Source: an uncultured Eubacterium sp. (GTDB taxonomy: Bacteria > Bacillota > Clostridia > Lachnospirales > Lachnospiraceae). Taken from it: 64,000 nt of DNA. The translations under genes and the position numbers were made by a program. The stretch lies in the NCBI GenBank assembly GCA_934316845.1, contig CAKRDZ010000009.1, positions 22,690 through 86,689 on the forward strand. Direction: 5' to 3'. This document shows, piece by piece, positions 17,007 through 26,827 of the stretch; the stretch's first letter is position 1; every line of letters begins with the position of its first letter. The notes under the pieces are model-generated. The model worked only from the letters and a program-made list of their open reading frames with translations, did no database searches and was not told the DNA's origin.

Positions 17007-19493
17007 ATGGCGTCAAAGACAAAAAATTCAAAAACAAACAAGAAAAGACAAAATTCAAAACAAACAAGTTCTCCATTAGCAAAAGAAATCACATTGCTTG
17101 CGATCATTATATTTTCCTTACTGGCACTGCTTAGTTTATTTGGAATGTGCGGACCGGTAGGGAACCTGATCGGAAGTCTTTTATTCGGATTATTTGGAGC
17201 CACCGCTTATATTTTTCCACTGGCATTTCCGATTGGAAGCGGTTTCTTTATCTCCAATCCCGAAAATCCGGAAGTGCGGCGCAAGATCATTTATCTTGCC
17301 CTCCTTTACATATGTTTATGTGCGATCTTTCAGTGGGTGATCGATCCTGATATCTCAAATCTGATCGAAATTTTTAAAGAATCCAGTTCCGAGCACATCG
17401 GCGGTGGATTTATCGGCGGGATTCTTTCGACATTACTGGGAACACTGCTGGGAAGAGCCGGGGCGATCATTATCATTTTAGGACTTACCCTTCTTTTTGT
17501 CATGCTGACGACGAGAAAACTTATCTTTTCAGCAATCCGCGAATTGTATGTAGAACACAAAGAAGACCAGGAAGAGTATATCGAATATGAAGAACCGGAC
17601 AGTCGTTATCCGGAAGAACATGAGCGTACGATGCAGACGCATACCTTTGCTGACAAAAAGCGGCGTAAGAGAGCGGATAAGGGAAAAATGAAAGAAATTT
17701 CCAATCCTAAAGAAGTGACGGAAAAACAGGCACTGGAGATGCCGGTAAAAGAGGAAAAAACTGCCAAAGACGAGATCCCGGAAATCTCGATCATTCGCGA
17801 AGGACAGCAGGAGCCTACTGTTTATAAAGAAGAATTAGAGACAAAATTTGGAAAATCAAAAAAGCAGACTCTGGAAACAGACGAACGGAAAGAATCTGCA
17901 GTTGTAAAAAAAGAACAGTCAAAACCGGAAAAACAGGAAACCGTTCCGGTCGATACGAAAAAAGCAGAAGTGGAATCGCATACCAATCCGCAGCCGGCAC
18001 CTTCCCAGGATTCGGAATATGAATTTCCGTCGCTTGATCTGCTTTCAAGGCCCAAGAAGGGAAGCAGCGGACAAAGTGACCGGGATCTGCTGCAAACAGC
18101 GAAAAAACTCCAGGATACCCTCGACAGTTTCGGAGTTAAAGTAAAAATGGGAGATGTCAGCTGCGGACCGAGTGTCACCCGGTATGAACTGGTTCCCGAG
18201 CAGGGGGTTAAAGTAAACAGTATTACCCGTCTGGCAGATGATATCAAACTCAGTCTGGCGGCCTCCGATATTCGAATCGAAGCACCGATTCCGGGAAAAG
18301 CGGCAGTTGGAATTGAGGTGCCAAACGCCAAGAGAAATACTGTCACTTTGCGGGAACTTCTCGAAAGTCCGGAATTTATCAATGCGAAATCGAATGTTAC
18401 ATTCGCTGTCGGAAAAGATATCGGTGGAAAGACGATTGTAACAGATATTGCAAAAATGCCGCATATGCTCATTGCCGGTGCAACCGGTTCCGGTAAATCG
18501 GTATGTATCAATACGCTGATCATGAGCATCTTATATAAAGCCAATCCGAATGATGTTAAATTTATCATGGTTGACCCGAAAATGGTAGAATTGACGGCGT
18601 ATGCCGATATCCCACATATGCTGATCCCTGTTGTGACGGATCCGAAAAAAGCATCTGCCGCATTAAACTGGGCGGTTCAGGAAATGACGGTTCGTTATGA
18701 AAAATTTGCTGCTCTTGGAGTACGTGATATCAAGAGTTACAACAAAAAAATCGCCGGTCTGAAACACAACGATGACAATACGTACGAAAAGATGTGCCAG
18801 ATTGTCATTGTGGTGGATGAGTTTGCCGATCTGATGATGGTAGCTTCTAACGAGGTAGAGGATGCGGTATGCCGTCTTGCACAGCTTGCCCGTGCTGCAG
18901 GAATCCATCTGGTGCTTGCCACGCAGCGTCCATCCGTCAACGTCATCACCGGACTGATCAAGGCAAATATCCCGTCTCGAATCGCCCTTTCCGTGTCCTC
19001 CGCGATCGATTCGAGAACGATCATCGATGGTTCCGGAGCGGAAAAACTTCTGGGAAATGGTGATATGTTATTTGCTCCACAGGATTATCCAAAACCGGTT
19101 CGTGTGCAGGGCGCGTTTGTCTCGGACGAAGAACGTGATAAGGTGGTTGCTTTCCTGAAAGAACATATGAATGGACCGGCTTACAATGAGGAAATCAGCA
19201 AGCACATTGAAGAAAATCCGGTTGGTACAAAATCTGCCGGAGCCTCCGGCGCTGTCGTAAGCGGCCCGGAACGCGATGAATTGTTTGTCGAAGCTGCCAG
19301 GTTTATTATTGAAAAAGACAAGGCTTCCATCGGTATGCTGCAGCGTGTATTCCGTATTGGATTTAACCGTGCCGCAAGAATTATGGATCAGCTTTCCGAC
19401 GCCGGTGTCGTTGGACCGGAAGAGGGCACCAAACCACGAGTGATCCTGATGTCGATGGAACAGTTTGAAAATTATCTTGAGGAAGAAGGCTAA
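17007..19493 (+). CDS. ftsK: DNA translocase FtsK/SpoIIIE
   Basis: The 828-residue protein starts with a basic stretch and about four membrane segments (25-190). A charged linker follows (about 190-345). The motor begins around 350 and has Walker A AGATGSGKSVCINTLI (about 489-504), Walker B IVIVVDEFADLMM, and ATQRPSVNVITGLIKANIPSRI. A C-terminal winged-helix gamma domain (about 755-825, ASIGMLQRVFRIGFNRAARIMD) recognises orienting DNA sequences. It pumps DNA through the closing septum in division or sporulation. The tepA-ftsK order matches Bacillus. The two ATP-grasp genes follow without a gap. Confidence 0.97.
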   Translation: MASKTKNSKTNKKRQNSKQTSSPLAKEITLLAIIIFSLLALLSLFGMCGPVGNLIGSLLFGLFGATAYIFPLAFPIGSGFFISNPENPEVRRKIIYLALLYICLCAIFQWVIDPDISNLIEIFKESSSEHIGGGFIGGILSTLLGTLLGRAGAIIIILGLTLLFVMLTTRKLIFSAIRELYVEHKEDQEEYIEYEEPDSRYPEEHERTMQTHTFADKKRRKRADKGKMKEISNPKEVTEKQALEMPVKEEKTAKDEIPEISIIREGQQEPTVYKEELETKFGKSKKQTLETDERKESAVVKKEQSKPEKQETVPVDTKKAEVESHTNPQPAPSQDSEYEFPSLDLLSRPKKGSSGQSDRDLLQTAKKLQDTLDSFGVKVKMGDVSCGPSVTRYELVPEQGVKVNSITRLADDIKLSLAASDIRIEAPIPGKAAVGIEVPNAKRNTVTLRELLESPEFINAKSNVTFAVGKDIGGKTIVTDIAKMPHMLIAGATGSGKSVCINTLIMSILYKANPNDVKFIMVDPKMVELTAYADIPHMLIPVVTDPKKASAALNWAVQEMTVRYEKFAALGVRDIKSYNKKIAGLKHNDDNTYEKMCQIVIVVDEFADLMMVASNEVEDAVCRLAQLARAAGIHLVLATQRPSVNVITGLIKANIPSRIALSVSSAIDSRTIIDGSGAEKLLGNGDMLFAPQDYPKPVRVQGAFVSDEERDKVVAFLKEHMNGPAYNEEISKHIEENPVGTKSAGASGAVVSGPERDELFVEAARFIIEKDKASIGMLQRVFRIGFNRAARIMDQLSDAGVVGPEEGTKPRVILMSMEQFENYLEEEG

Positions 19494-19496
19494 ATT

Positions 19497-20393
19497 ATGC
19501 AGGGCTGGATCATTGTAAACGGCTTTTTATATACATCCAAGTTTTCCGAATTAACCGATCTTTTTATGAATGCAGCCAAAGAACACGATATGGCGCTTTG
19601 TGTGAGGACAAACAGCGAGTGCTTTTTGGGAATGTTTGAACGGACAACGGAAAAACAGCCGGATTTTGTTCTCTTTTGGGACAAAGACATCCTTTTGGCA
19701 AAATACTTTGCTGCATGTGGCATTCCGGTATACAATCCGGCAGAGGGCATTGAAATCTGTGATGACAAGCGAAAGACCGCATTGGCACTTTCAATGCAGA
19801 ATCTGCCGCAGCCATTGACTATTCCGGCGCCAATGACCTATGAAAATATTGGCTTTCCGCAATTGGATTTTCTGGCACAGATTGAGAATGAATTATCGTT
19901 TCCAATTATTGTAAAAGAGGCGTTTGGATCCTTTGGACAGCAAGTGTATATGGCAAACGATCATAAAGAATTATGTGAATTGACAAAAAAACTGGAAACG
20001 GTTCCGTTTTTATATCAGCAGTTTATCCGGGAGAGCAGCGGCCGTGATATCCGTCTGCAAGTGGTCGGAGATGAAGTCGTTGCTGCAATGGAGCGGACAT
20101 CCGAAACCGATTTTCGTGCCAATATTTCCAACGGAGGTACAATGCATGCCTATCAACCGGATCAAGAAGCCGTTGACCTCGCTGTAAAAGCCTGCCGCGC
20201 AGTGAAATGTGACTTTGCCGGTGTTGATCTGCTTTTCGGATCGGACGGCTATCTTATCTGCGAAGTAAACTCCAATGCACATTTTAAAAATCTTTTGGAT
20301 TGTACCGGGGTAAATACGGCCTGGTATATCTTACAATACATAAAAGAACAAGGGGAGAACCGGCATGGGAAAAGAACTATGGATGATCTATGA
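19497..20393 (+). CDS. RimK-like ATP-grasp ligase A
   Basis: The 298-residue protein shows the ATP-grasp pattern: FPIIVKEAFGSFGQQVYM (lysine and glycine-rich loop), PFLYQQFI, RDIRLQVVGDEVVAAM, DFRANISNGG and the metal-binding LICEVNSN. The RDxR and DFRAN motifs are those of the RimK/LysX group, which form peptide-like bonds between a carboxylate and an amine using ATP. The substrate is not evident. It begins 3 bases after ftsK and its end overlaps a second ATP-grasp gene by 29 bases, so the two are probably made together as a pair. Confidence 0.82.
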   Translation: MQGWIIVNGFLYTSKFSELTDLFMNAAKEHDMALCVRTNSECFLGMFERTTEKQPDFVLFWDKDILLAKYFAACGIPVYNPAEGIEICDDKRKTALALSMQNLPQPLTIPAPMTYENIGFPQLDFLAQIENELSFPIIVKEAFGSFGQQVYMANDHKELCELTKKLETVPFLYQQFIRESSGRDIRLQVVGDEVVAAMERTSETDFRANISNGGTMHAYQPDQEAVDLAVKACRAVKCDFAGVDLLFGSDGYLICEVNSNAHFKNLLDCTGVNTAWYILQYIKEQGENRHGKRTMDDL

Positions 20394-21282
20394 TAAAGCA
20401 GGGCTTGCCCGTAATTCTACTTTTGTAGAACTATTTGCCGAACGGGGAAGACCTTATGATATTGCAGTAGAAGCGGTTCTTGACACCGAATACCTGTCTT
20501 TGCTGGAAAAGGGCAGCCGGCCACAGGCCGTTCTTGTCCGGACAATCTGCCCATCGATCAATGCGGAATTGGAAAAGCGTCAGATCCCTGTGTGGAATTC
20601 CTCCTTTGTCAGCCGGATCTGCAATCACAAGGGAAAGACCAGAGAGTATCTGAAAGATACGGTTTTCTGTACTCCTGCGGTCACCTGCAATAGTTCGAAA
20701 ATAAATGAGATTTTATCCTGTACCGTAGAGACTTTGCGGCAATACATTTTAGATAACATGGAATTTTCTTCCAATTTTTATAAGTGGGAAAAAGAAAGAA
20801 TCTGCACCGCAGAAGATTTTGTTATTAAGACCGCAGATGGACACGGGGGAAGCGAAGTCTATTCCTTTCGAAACGAAGCGGATAAACTGAAAAATACGCT
20901 CAGAGAGACGGATTACATCATACAGCCCATGCTTCCTGTCGGAAACGAAAGCCGGGATATGCGGGTCTATGTATTAAAAGACCGCATTTATGCTGCCATA
21001 CTGCGTCATTCCGACGAAGATTTCCGTGCCAATTTTTCACGCGGCGGCCAAGTAGAAGCGGTTTCCCAAGATTATATCCCGCAAAAAGAGGTCGAAGCCA
21101 TCCTGAAAAAATTTTCGTTTGGCATGGCAGGGATTGATTTTATTTTAGAGGAAGACGGAACTCCTGTTCTCAGCGAGATTGAGGATGTCGCCGGTGCTCG
21201 AATGCTTTACCGGTGCTGTCCGGAACTGGATATTGTGGCAGATTATATGAAAGAAATACAGAAAATGCTTTTCGATAAATAA
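20365..21282 (+). CDS. RimK-like ATP-grasp ligase B
   Basis: The 305-residue protein shares the ATP-grasp layout with its upstream neighbour: FVIKTADGHGGSEVY, YIIQPML, RDMRVYVLKDRIYAAIL, DFRANFSRGG, and a last motif LSEIEDVAGARM. In that last motif the usual Glu-x-Asn metal ligand pair is Glu-x-Glu, unlike the upstream EVN, so the two paralogues may differ in activity. It overlaps ligase A by 29 bases and uses AGGGGAG inside that gene as ribosome binding site. The product of the pair is unknown; a short peptide or amino-acid adduct is the family expectation. Confidence 0.78.
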   Translation: MGKELWMIYDKAGLARNSTFVELFAERGRPYDIAVEAVLDTEYLSLLEKGSRPQAVLVRTICPSINAELEKRQIPVWNSSFVSRICNHKGKTREYLKDTVFCTPAVTCNSSKINEILSCTVETLRQYILDNMEFSSNFYKWEKERICTAEDFVIKTADGHGGSEVYSFRNEADKLKNTLRETDYIIQPMLPVGNESRDMRVYVLKDRIYAAILRHSDEDFRANFSRGGQVEAVSQDYIPQKEVEAILKKFSFGMAGIDFILEEDGTPVLSEIEDVAGARMLYRCCPELDIVADYMKEIQKMLFDK

Positions 21283-21332
21283 ATATTATGTTATACTTAT
21301 TAAATACATGATTCTTTTAGGAGGAAGTTGAA

Positions 21333-23003
21333 ATGAAATCAGATATTGAAATCGCTATGGAGGCAGACCTGCTTCCGATTCAACAAGTAGCCGAGAAATT
21401 AAATATTACAATGGACGACCTGGATCTTTACGGAAAATATAAAGCAAAGATTACCGATGATCTCTGGGATCAGATCAAAGACCGCCCGAATGGAAAATTG
21501 ATCCTTGTGACAGCGATCAATCCGACACCGGCAGGAGAGGGAAAGACAACAACGACCGTAGGTCTCGGTCAGGCAATGGATAAAATTGGAAAGAAAGCCA
21601 TCATTGCTCTTCGTGAACCATCTCTTGGACCATGTTTTGGATTAAAAGGCGGTGCTGCTGGCGGTGGTTATGCGCAGGTTGTACCGATGGATGAACTGAA
21701 TCTTCATTTTACCGGAGATTTTCATGCCATTACGTCTGCCAACAACCTTCTGGCAGCGATGCTTGACAATCATATTCAGCAGGGAAATGCCCTTCACATC
21801 GATCCAAAGCAGATCGTGTGGAAACGCTGCGTCGATATGAATGACCGTGTTCTTCGTAATATCACCATTGGCTTGGGACGAAAAGTAGATGGTGTAACTC
21901 GAGAGGATCACTTTATTATCACGGTAGCATCCGAGATCATGGCGATTCTTTGTCTGGCAGACAATATGAAAGATCTGAAAGAACGTCTTGGACGTATTAT
22001 TGTTGCCTATAATTATGATGGGGAACCGGTAACCGCGAAAGAGATCAATGCAGTAGGTGCAATGGCTGCTTTGTTAAAAGAAGCGTTGAAGCCAAACCTG
22101 ATCCAGACACTGGAACACACACCGGCACTTGTACACGGCGGTCCGTTTGCCAATATCGCACATGGCTGCAACAGTGTGAGAGCGACGAAAACAGCTCTTA
22201 AATTAGCCGATTACACGATTACAGAAGCCGGATTTGGCGCAGATCTCGGAGCAGAGAAATTCTTTGATATCAAATGCCGTATGGCTGGCCTGAAACCGGA
22301 TGCGGTCGTTCTTGTCGCTACCGTACGTGCCCTCAAATACAATGGCGGCGTAAAGAAAGAAGACCTTGGTGCAGAAAACTTAGAGGCTTTGAAAAAAGGG
22401 ATTGTCAATCTTGAAAAGCATATTGAAAATGTATCCAAGTACGGCGTGCCTTGTGTTGTGACATTGAATCAGTTTGTAACCGATACCGAGGCGGAATTAA
22501 ATTATGTAAAACAATTCTGTGAGGAGAGAGGCTGCGAATTTGCGCTGTCACAAGTATGGGAAAAAGGCGGCGAAGGCGGTATCGAACTCGCTAATAAAGT
22601 GATCGATACCATTGAAAACAAAGAAAGTAATTTCCACTGTCTATATGAAGATTCCAAATCTTTGAGGGAAAAGATCGAGACGATCGCCAAAGAAATTTAT
22701 GGGGCAAAAGAAGTGGTTTATGATAAAGCTGTAGAAAAAGAACTGGCAAGACTGGAAAAATTAGGGTTTGGCACTATGCCGGTCTGCATGGCGAAAAACC
22801 AGTATTCTCTTTCCGATGATCCAACACTGCTTGGACGCCCGAAAGATTTTACAATCCATATCCGTGAAGTTTACGTATCGGCAGGTGCCGGATTTGTCGT
22901 GGCAATTACCGGAACGGTTATGACTATGCCGGGACTTCCAAAAGTTCCAGCAGCAGAGGGCATTGATGTCGATGACAATGGACAGATCACCGGATTGTTC
23001 TAA
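21333..23003 (+). CDS. fhs: Formate-tetrahydrofolate ligase
   Basis: The 556-residue protein has the full family length and motifs: [19 protein letters not shown] (P-loop, about 61-79), [34 protein letters not shown] and [17 protein letters not shown]. It makes 10-formyl-THF from formate, THF and ATP in the cytoplasm, feeding purine synthesis and the methyl branch of one-carbon metabolism in acetogenic-type anaerobes. FolD, encoded at 40.2 kb, carries the next steps. AGGAGG precedes the start, and a bidirectional terminator follows. Confidence 0.98.
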   Translation: MKSDIEIAMEADLLPIQQVAEKLNITMDDLDLYGKYKAKITDDLWDQIKDRPNGKLILVTAINPTPAGEGKTTTTVGLGQAMDKIGKKAIIALREPSLGPCFGLKGGAAGGGYAQVVPMDELNLHFTGDFHAITSANNLLAAMLDNHIQQGNALHIDPKQIVWKRCVDMNDRVLRNITIGLGRKVDGVTREDHFIITVASEIMAILCLADNMKDLKERLGRIIVAYNYDGEPVTAKEINAVGAMAALLKEALKPNLIQTLEHTPALVHGGPFANIAHGCNSVRATKTALKLADYTITEAGFGADLGAEKFFDIKCRMAGLKPDAVVLVATVRALKYNGGVKKEDLGAENLEALKKGIVNLEKHIENVSKYGVPCVVTLNQFVTDTEAELNYVKQFCEERGCEFALSQVWEKGGEGGIELANKVIDTIENKESNFHCLYEDSKSLREKIETIAKEIYGAKEVVYDKAVEKELARLEKLGFGTMPVCMAKNQYSLSDDPTLLGRPKDFTIHIREVYVSAGAGFVVAITGTVMTMPGLPKVPAAEGIDVDDNGQITGLF

Positions 23004-23028
23004 AACCGAATTTTAGCATACTTAATCT

Positions 23029-23065
23029 AAAAAGGACTGACAGTCACACACTGCAGTCCTTTTTA
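23029..23065. terminator. Bidirectional terminator between fhs and glnQ
   Basis: AAAAGGACTG pairs with CAGTCCTTTT around a short loop, with T-runs on both strands. It can end fhs on the plus strand and the pyrBI-transporter operon on the minus strand. Confidence 0.85.
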
Positions 23066-23093
23066 TCTAAGTATTCAGAATGAAAAAACTTTA

Positions 23094-23813
23094 TTAAATC
23101 GCTTTAATAAATGCTTTCGTTCTTTCATGCTGCGGATGTTCGAAGATTTCTTCCGGCGTACCTTCCTCTAAGATCACACCATCTGCCATAAACAGTACAC
23201 GATTGGCAACTTCTTTTGCAAATCCCATTTCGTGGGTTACGACGACCATCGTCATACCTTCTTTGGCAAGATTTTTCATAACATCCAGAACTTCGCCGAC
23301 CATCTCCGGATCAAGCGCGGAAGTCGGCTCATCAAACAACATGACCTGCGGATTCATGGCAAGAGATCTTGCAATGGCGACACGTTGTTTTTGTCCGCCG
23401 GATAGGGTAGATGGATATACCGATGCCTTATCTTCAATCCCAACACGGCGAAGAAGATCAAGTGCCGCATCCTCGGCCTCTTTTTGCGGCATTTTTTTTA
23501 ATTTGATCGGCGCGAGCGTCACATTTTCCAATATGGTTTTATGTGGAAACAGATTAAAATGCTGAAATACCATTCCAATCCGCTGGCGCATCTCATTGAT
23601 GTCTGTGTGAGGGGAGAGAAGGTCCGTACCTTCGATGTCAATTTCACCGCCATCCGGTTCTTCAAGACGGTTCAGACAGCGAAGAAAGGTGCTTTTACCG
23701 GAACCGGAAGGACCGATTACGACAACGCATTCCCCTTTTTCAATCGTTACATCAATTCCTTTTAATACGGTGAGATCACCAAAATTTTTCTTCAGATTTT
23801 TAACGGTTATCAC
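23094..23813 (-). CDS. glnQ: Amino-acid ABC transporter ATPase (GlnQ-like)
   Basis: The 239-residue ATPase has Walker [19 protein letters not shown], the Q-loop [15 protein letters not shown], signature [16 protein letters not shown], Walker [15 protein letters not shown] and the switch His in VVTHEMGFA. This is the polar amino-acid importer group. A GTG at 23813 is the start, preceded by AAAGGAGG and overlapping the fused binding/permease gene by 14 bases. It powers uptake through that protein. Whether it takes glutamine, aspartate or another amino acid cannot be read from sequence. Confidence 0.94.
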   Translation of the reverse strand: MITVKNLKKNFGDLTVLKGIDVTIEKGECVVVIGPSGSGKSTFLRCLNRLEEPDGGEIDIEGTDLLSPHTDINEMRQRIGMVFQHFNLFPHKTILENVTLAPIKLKKMPQKEAEDAALDLLRRVGIEDKASVYPSTLSGGQKQRVAIARSLAMNPQVMLFDEPTSALDPEMVGEVLDVMKNLAKEGMTMVVVTHEMGFAKEVANRVLFMADGVILEEGTPEEIFEHPQHERTKAFIKAI

Positions 23814-25293
23814 TTTGACGCAGCCTCCTTTCCATGTATTGCAAAGCCTTTGTCATAATCTTAACAATGATATAGTAAATTATGGCAATTGCAATCAGTG
23901 GTAAAAATGTTTCGTAAGTTCTTGATATGATAAAGTCGGATGCTTTTGTCAGATCCGCAATTGCTACATAACCGACGATGGATGTCTCCTTTACGAGAGT
24001 GATCATTTCATTTCCAAGGGCAGGCAGAATATTTTTGATCGCCTGCGGAAGAATGATATAGCGCATCGTCTGGCGGTATGTAAAGCCAAGAGAACGTCCG
24101 CCTTCCATCTGACCGGGATCTACGGCAAGAATACCGGCGCGGATATTTTCAGCGACATAAGCACCGCTGTTGATTCCAAAAGTAAGGATCGCAGCGACGA
24201 TTCCCAGTTTGTTTTGGAAAATCACCATATAAATGATAAGCAGCTGCACCATAACCGGTGTACCACGCAGTATATCAATATATATATTTGCAACATGGGA
24301 GAGGAATGTTTTTTTCTTTTTGCGGACCTCTGTCAATTTCATCAAAGCGACAAGGAAACCGAGCACGATTCCAAGCAGTGCTGCCGCAAAGGAAATTCCT
24401 AAAGTGACACCAAGGCCTTTTCCTAAAAGGGCATAGCCTTTGGTATCAATAAATACATACTTAAATTTATTGAACAGATTGACAAAGAAATTGTCGGATT
24501 TTACGCTGGCACCATTGGTATTTCCATTGATATATTCTTCAAAGATCTGATCAAAGGTACCATTTTCCTTGATTTTTTTCAATCCTTCGTTGATGTCATT
24601 TAACAGTTTCGTATTGCCTTTCTGTACAGCGATTCCATACACTTCACTGGCTTCGGAATCCTGCACGCATTTCAGGCTGTCCTCGTTCAGCGAAACAAAA
24701 CGTTCCGCCGGTGCTTTGTCGATCACGACCGCGTCGACACCGCCGTTTTTTAACTCAATGATCGCGTCGGAACCTTTCTTAAAACGTTTTACGGTAGAAT
24801 CTGTAAGGACAGAGTCATCGGTTCCCGGAGTTACCATTAGGTCACCTGTCGTTCCTTCCTGAACGGCGATCTTTTTGCCTTCCAGATCTTTCATGGCAGT
24901 TACCGGACTTTCTTTGGAAACGACGATACACTGCGTCGCTTCATAGTAGCCTTCCGAAAAATCTACAGACTGTTTTCGGTCTTCGGTAATTGTCATACCG
25001 GCAGCGACCGCGTCAAGCCCGCCGGTTTTCAGAGAAGCGGTGAGAGATTTGAATTCCATATTGGTAAATTCAACGTCATATCCCATTTCTTCTCCGATGG
25101 CTTTCATGACTGCGACATCAAAGCCGGCAATCTCTCCATTTTCGTCGATGTACTCAAAGGGAGGAAATTCTGCATTGGTTCCTACATGGATCACAGAATT
25201 CGCCGCCTTCTTTTCCTGACCGCATGCCGTAAAGACAAGCATGCTGAGTACGAGAAAAAGACTGAGCAAACCTATTTTTCGTTTTTGTTTCAT
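23800..25293 (-). CDS. Fused amino-acid binding protein and permease
   Basis: The 497-residue protein begins with a lipoprotein signal (LSMLVFTAC, Cys at about 25). A periplasmic-type binding domain follows (about 35-265: [57 protein letters not shown]). The permease domain (about 280-485) has the EAA-like loop [21 protein letters not shown]. Fusion of receptor and permease is common in Firmicutes Gln/His-type importers. It pairs with the GlnQ-like ATPase downstream and begins 3 bases after pyrI, so it is likely co-transcribed with pyrBI. Confidence 0.93.
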   Translation of the reverse strand: MKQKRKIGLLSLFLVLSMLVFTACGQEKKAANSVIHVGTNAEFPPFEYIDENGEIAGFDVAVMKAIGEEMGYDVEFTNMEFKSLTASLKTGGLDAVAAGMTITEDRKQSVDFSEGYYEATQCIVVSKESPVTAMKDLEGKKIAVQEGTTGDLMVTPGTDDSVLTDSTVKRFKKGSDAIIELKNGGVDAVVIDKAPAERFVSLNEDSLKCVQDSEASEVYGIAVQKGNTKLLNDINEGLKKIKENGTFDQIFEEYINGNTNGASVKSDNFFVNLFNKFKYVFIDTKGYALLGKGLGVTLGISFAAALLGIVLGFLVALMKLTEVRKKKKTFLSHVANIYIDILRGTPVMVQLLIIYMVIFQNKLGIVAAILTFGINSGAYVAENIRAGILAVDPGQMEGGRSLGFTYRQTMRYIILPQAIKNILPALGNEMITLVKETSIVGYVAIADLTKASDFIISRTYETFLPLIAIAIIYYIIVKIMTKALQYMERRLRQSDNR

Positions 25294-25296
25294 TTT

Positions 25297-25737
25297 TTAA
25301 AACTCCTTTTCCTGGGCTGGTTTAAATTTCTGCTCGCAATACAGACAACGGTAAATACGATGTTTCCGGTCTGTCAATTTAAAGCGGTGTGGAAGTTCCT
25401 GCTCGATGGAAGTAATACATCTTGGATTTTTGCATTTGATGATATTTGTAACCATCTCAGGAAGTGTAAGAGTACGTTTCTGTACAATCTTATCATTTTC
25501 AATCATATTGATCGTGATATTGTCATCTAACACACCAAGGATATCAAGATCTACGCAGAGAGGTCCTTCGATCTTAATGATATCTTTTTTCCCCATTTTA
25601 TTGCTTTTTGCATTTTTGATAATGGCTACACTGCAGTCAAGTTTTTCCAGATTCAGGTAATGATAAATCTGCATCGCATGACCTGCCTTGATATGATCAA
25701 TGACAACTCCCTGATTCAATCCACCAATATTTAACAT
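25297..25737 (-). CDS. pyrI: Aspartate carbamoyltransferase regulatory subunit
   Basis: The 146-residue protein begins MLNIGGLNQGVVIDHIKAGHA, as PyrI does, and ends with a zinc site: CKNPRCI and CLYCEQKF give the four cysteines. The N-terminal domain binds nucleotide effectors and the zinc domain contacts the catalytic subunit. It follows pyrB by 18 bases. A separate PyrI implies an allosterically controlled holoenzyme like that of E. coli, unlike the Bacillus enzyme, which lacks it. AAAGGAG precedes the start. Confidence 0.96.
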   Translation of the reverse strand: MLNIGGLNQGVVIDHIKAGHAMQIYHYLNLEKLDCSVAIIKNAKSNKMGKKDIIKIEGPLCVDLDILGVLDDNITINMIENDKIVQKRTLTLPEMVTNIIKCKNPRCITSIEQELPHRFKLTDRKHRIYRCLYCEQKFKPAQEKEF

Positions 25738-25755
25738 AATTACGTTCTCCTTTCT

Positions 25756-26670
25756 TTAGGCAAGCTCCAATAACCGAAGTATCAAAGCCATGCGGATGTA
25801 AACACCAAATTTTGCCTGTTTGAAATATACGGCACGCGGATCGTCATCCACTTCCGTGGCAATTTCATTGACACGTGGGAGAGGGTGAAGTACGAGCATA
25901 TCTTCCGGTGCCATCGCCATTTTCGCCTTGTCGAGGATAAAACTGTCACGCAGACGGATATAATCTTCTTCATTAAAGAAACGTTCTCTCTGTACACGGG
26001 TCATATACAGAATGTCGAGATCTCCGATGACCGAATCCAGATCAGAAACTTCCTGAAATGGAATATTGTTTTCTTCCAATGTTTCTTTTCTCAGATAATC
26101 CGGGATGCGAAGCTCCGGAGGGGAGATCAGGACAAATTCAATACCCGGATAGCGTACCATCGCACCGATCAGGGAATGAACGGTTCGTCCAAATTTCAAG
26201 TCTCCGCAAAAACCAATTTTCAAATGGTCGAGACGTCCCTTCAGATTTTTGATCGTAAGAAGATCGGTCAATGTCTGAGTCGGATGATTGTGTCCACCGT
26301 CCCCGGCATTGATCACCGGGATAGAAGAGTGCATGGACGCTACAAGCGGCGCACCTTCTTTGGGATGACGCATCGCACAGATGTCCGCATACGAAGAGAT
26401 GACGCGGATCGTATCGGATACGCTTTCGCCTTTGGAAGCTGAACTTGAATCAGCAGAAGAAAAACCAAGAACACTGCCACCCAGATTTAACATCGCCGCT
26501 TCAAAACTAAGTCTGGTTCGTGTGCTTGGTTCATAAAAACAAGTTGCCAGTTTTTTTCCTTTACAGATTTCTGCATATTCTTCCGGATGTTTCATGATTT
26601 TCTGAGCCAGTGCGATCAGATCATCAAGTTCATCTACGGATAAATCCAATGCATTCATTATGTGTCGCAT
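25756..26670 (-). CDS. pyrB: Aspartate carbamoyltransferase catalytic subunit
   Basis: I choose the ATG at 26670, after GGGAGGT, giving 304 residues; the longer frame to 26757 covers the promoter. Family motifs are present: [18 protein letters not shown] (carbamoyl-phosphate site), [20 protein letters not shown], and [10 protein letters not shown]. The enzyme condenses carbamoyl phosphate and aspartate, the first committed step in pyrimidine synthesis. It leads a minus-strand operon pyrB-pyrI-transporter. No obvious PyrR or attenuator structure was seen in the short leader. Confidence 0.97.
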   Translation of the reverse strand: MRHIMNALDLSVDELDDLIALAQKIMKHPEEYAEICKGKKLATCFYEPSTRTRLSFEAAMLNLGGSVLGFSSADSSSASKGESVSDTIRVISSYADICAMRHPKEGAPLVASMHSSIPVINAGDGGHNHPTQTLTDLLTIKNLKGRLDHLKIGFCGDLKFGRTVHSLIGAMVRYPGIEFVLISPPELRIPDYLRKETLEENNIPFQEVSDLDSVIGDLDILYMTRVQRERFFNEEDYIRLRDSFILDKAKMAMAPEDMLVLHPLPRVNEIATEVDDDPRAVYFKQAKFGVYIRMALILRLLELA

Positions 26671-26704
26671 AAGTACCTCCCTTGTCGGTTGCATATTTTT
26701 ATCC

Positions 26705-26733
26705 ATTGTACAACAATTTATAAGAAAAAACAA
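26705..26733 (-). promoter_or_regulatory. Probable pyrBI promoter
   Basis: On the minus strand TTGTTT (26733-26728) and TACAAT (26710-26705) are 17 bases apart. The predicted start would lie about 30 bases before the pyrB ATG. Confidence 0.55.
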
Positions 26734-26740
26734 TAATATA

Positions 26741-26770
26741 TTTGCAAAAATCTGCATTTAGAAGTATAAT
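26741..26770 (+). promoter_or_regulatory. Probable aconitase-family gene promoter
   Basis: TTTGCA (26741-26746) and TATAAT (26765-26770) are 18 bases apart, about 55 bases before the start of the downstream gene. It lies back to back with the pyrB promoter. Confidence 0.65.
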
Positions 26771-26827
26771 ACTAAATTGGGGTAATCATTTTGACACAAG
26801 CCCCCGTTTTGAAAGGAGAGAAACCAA

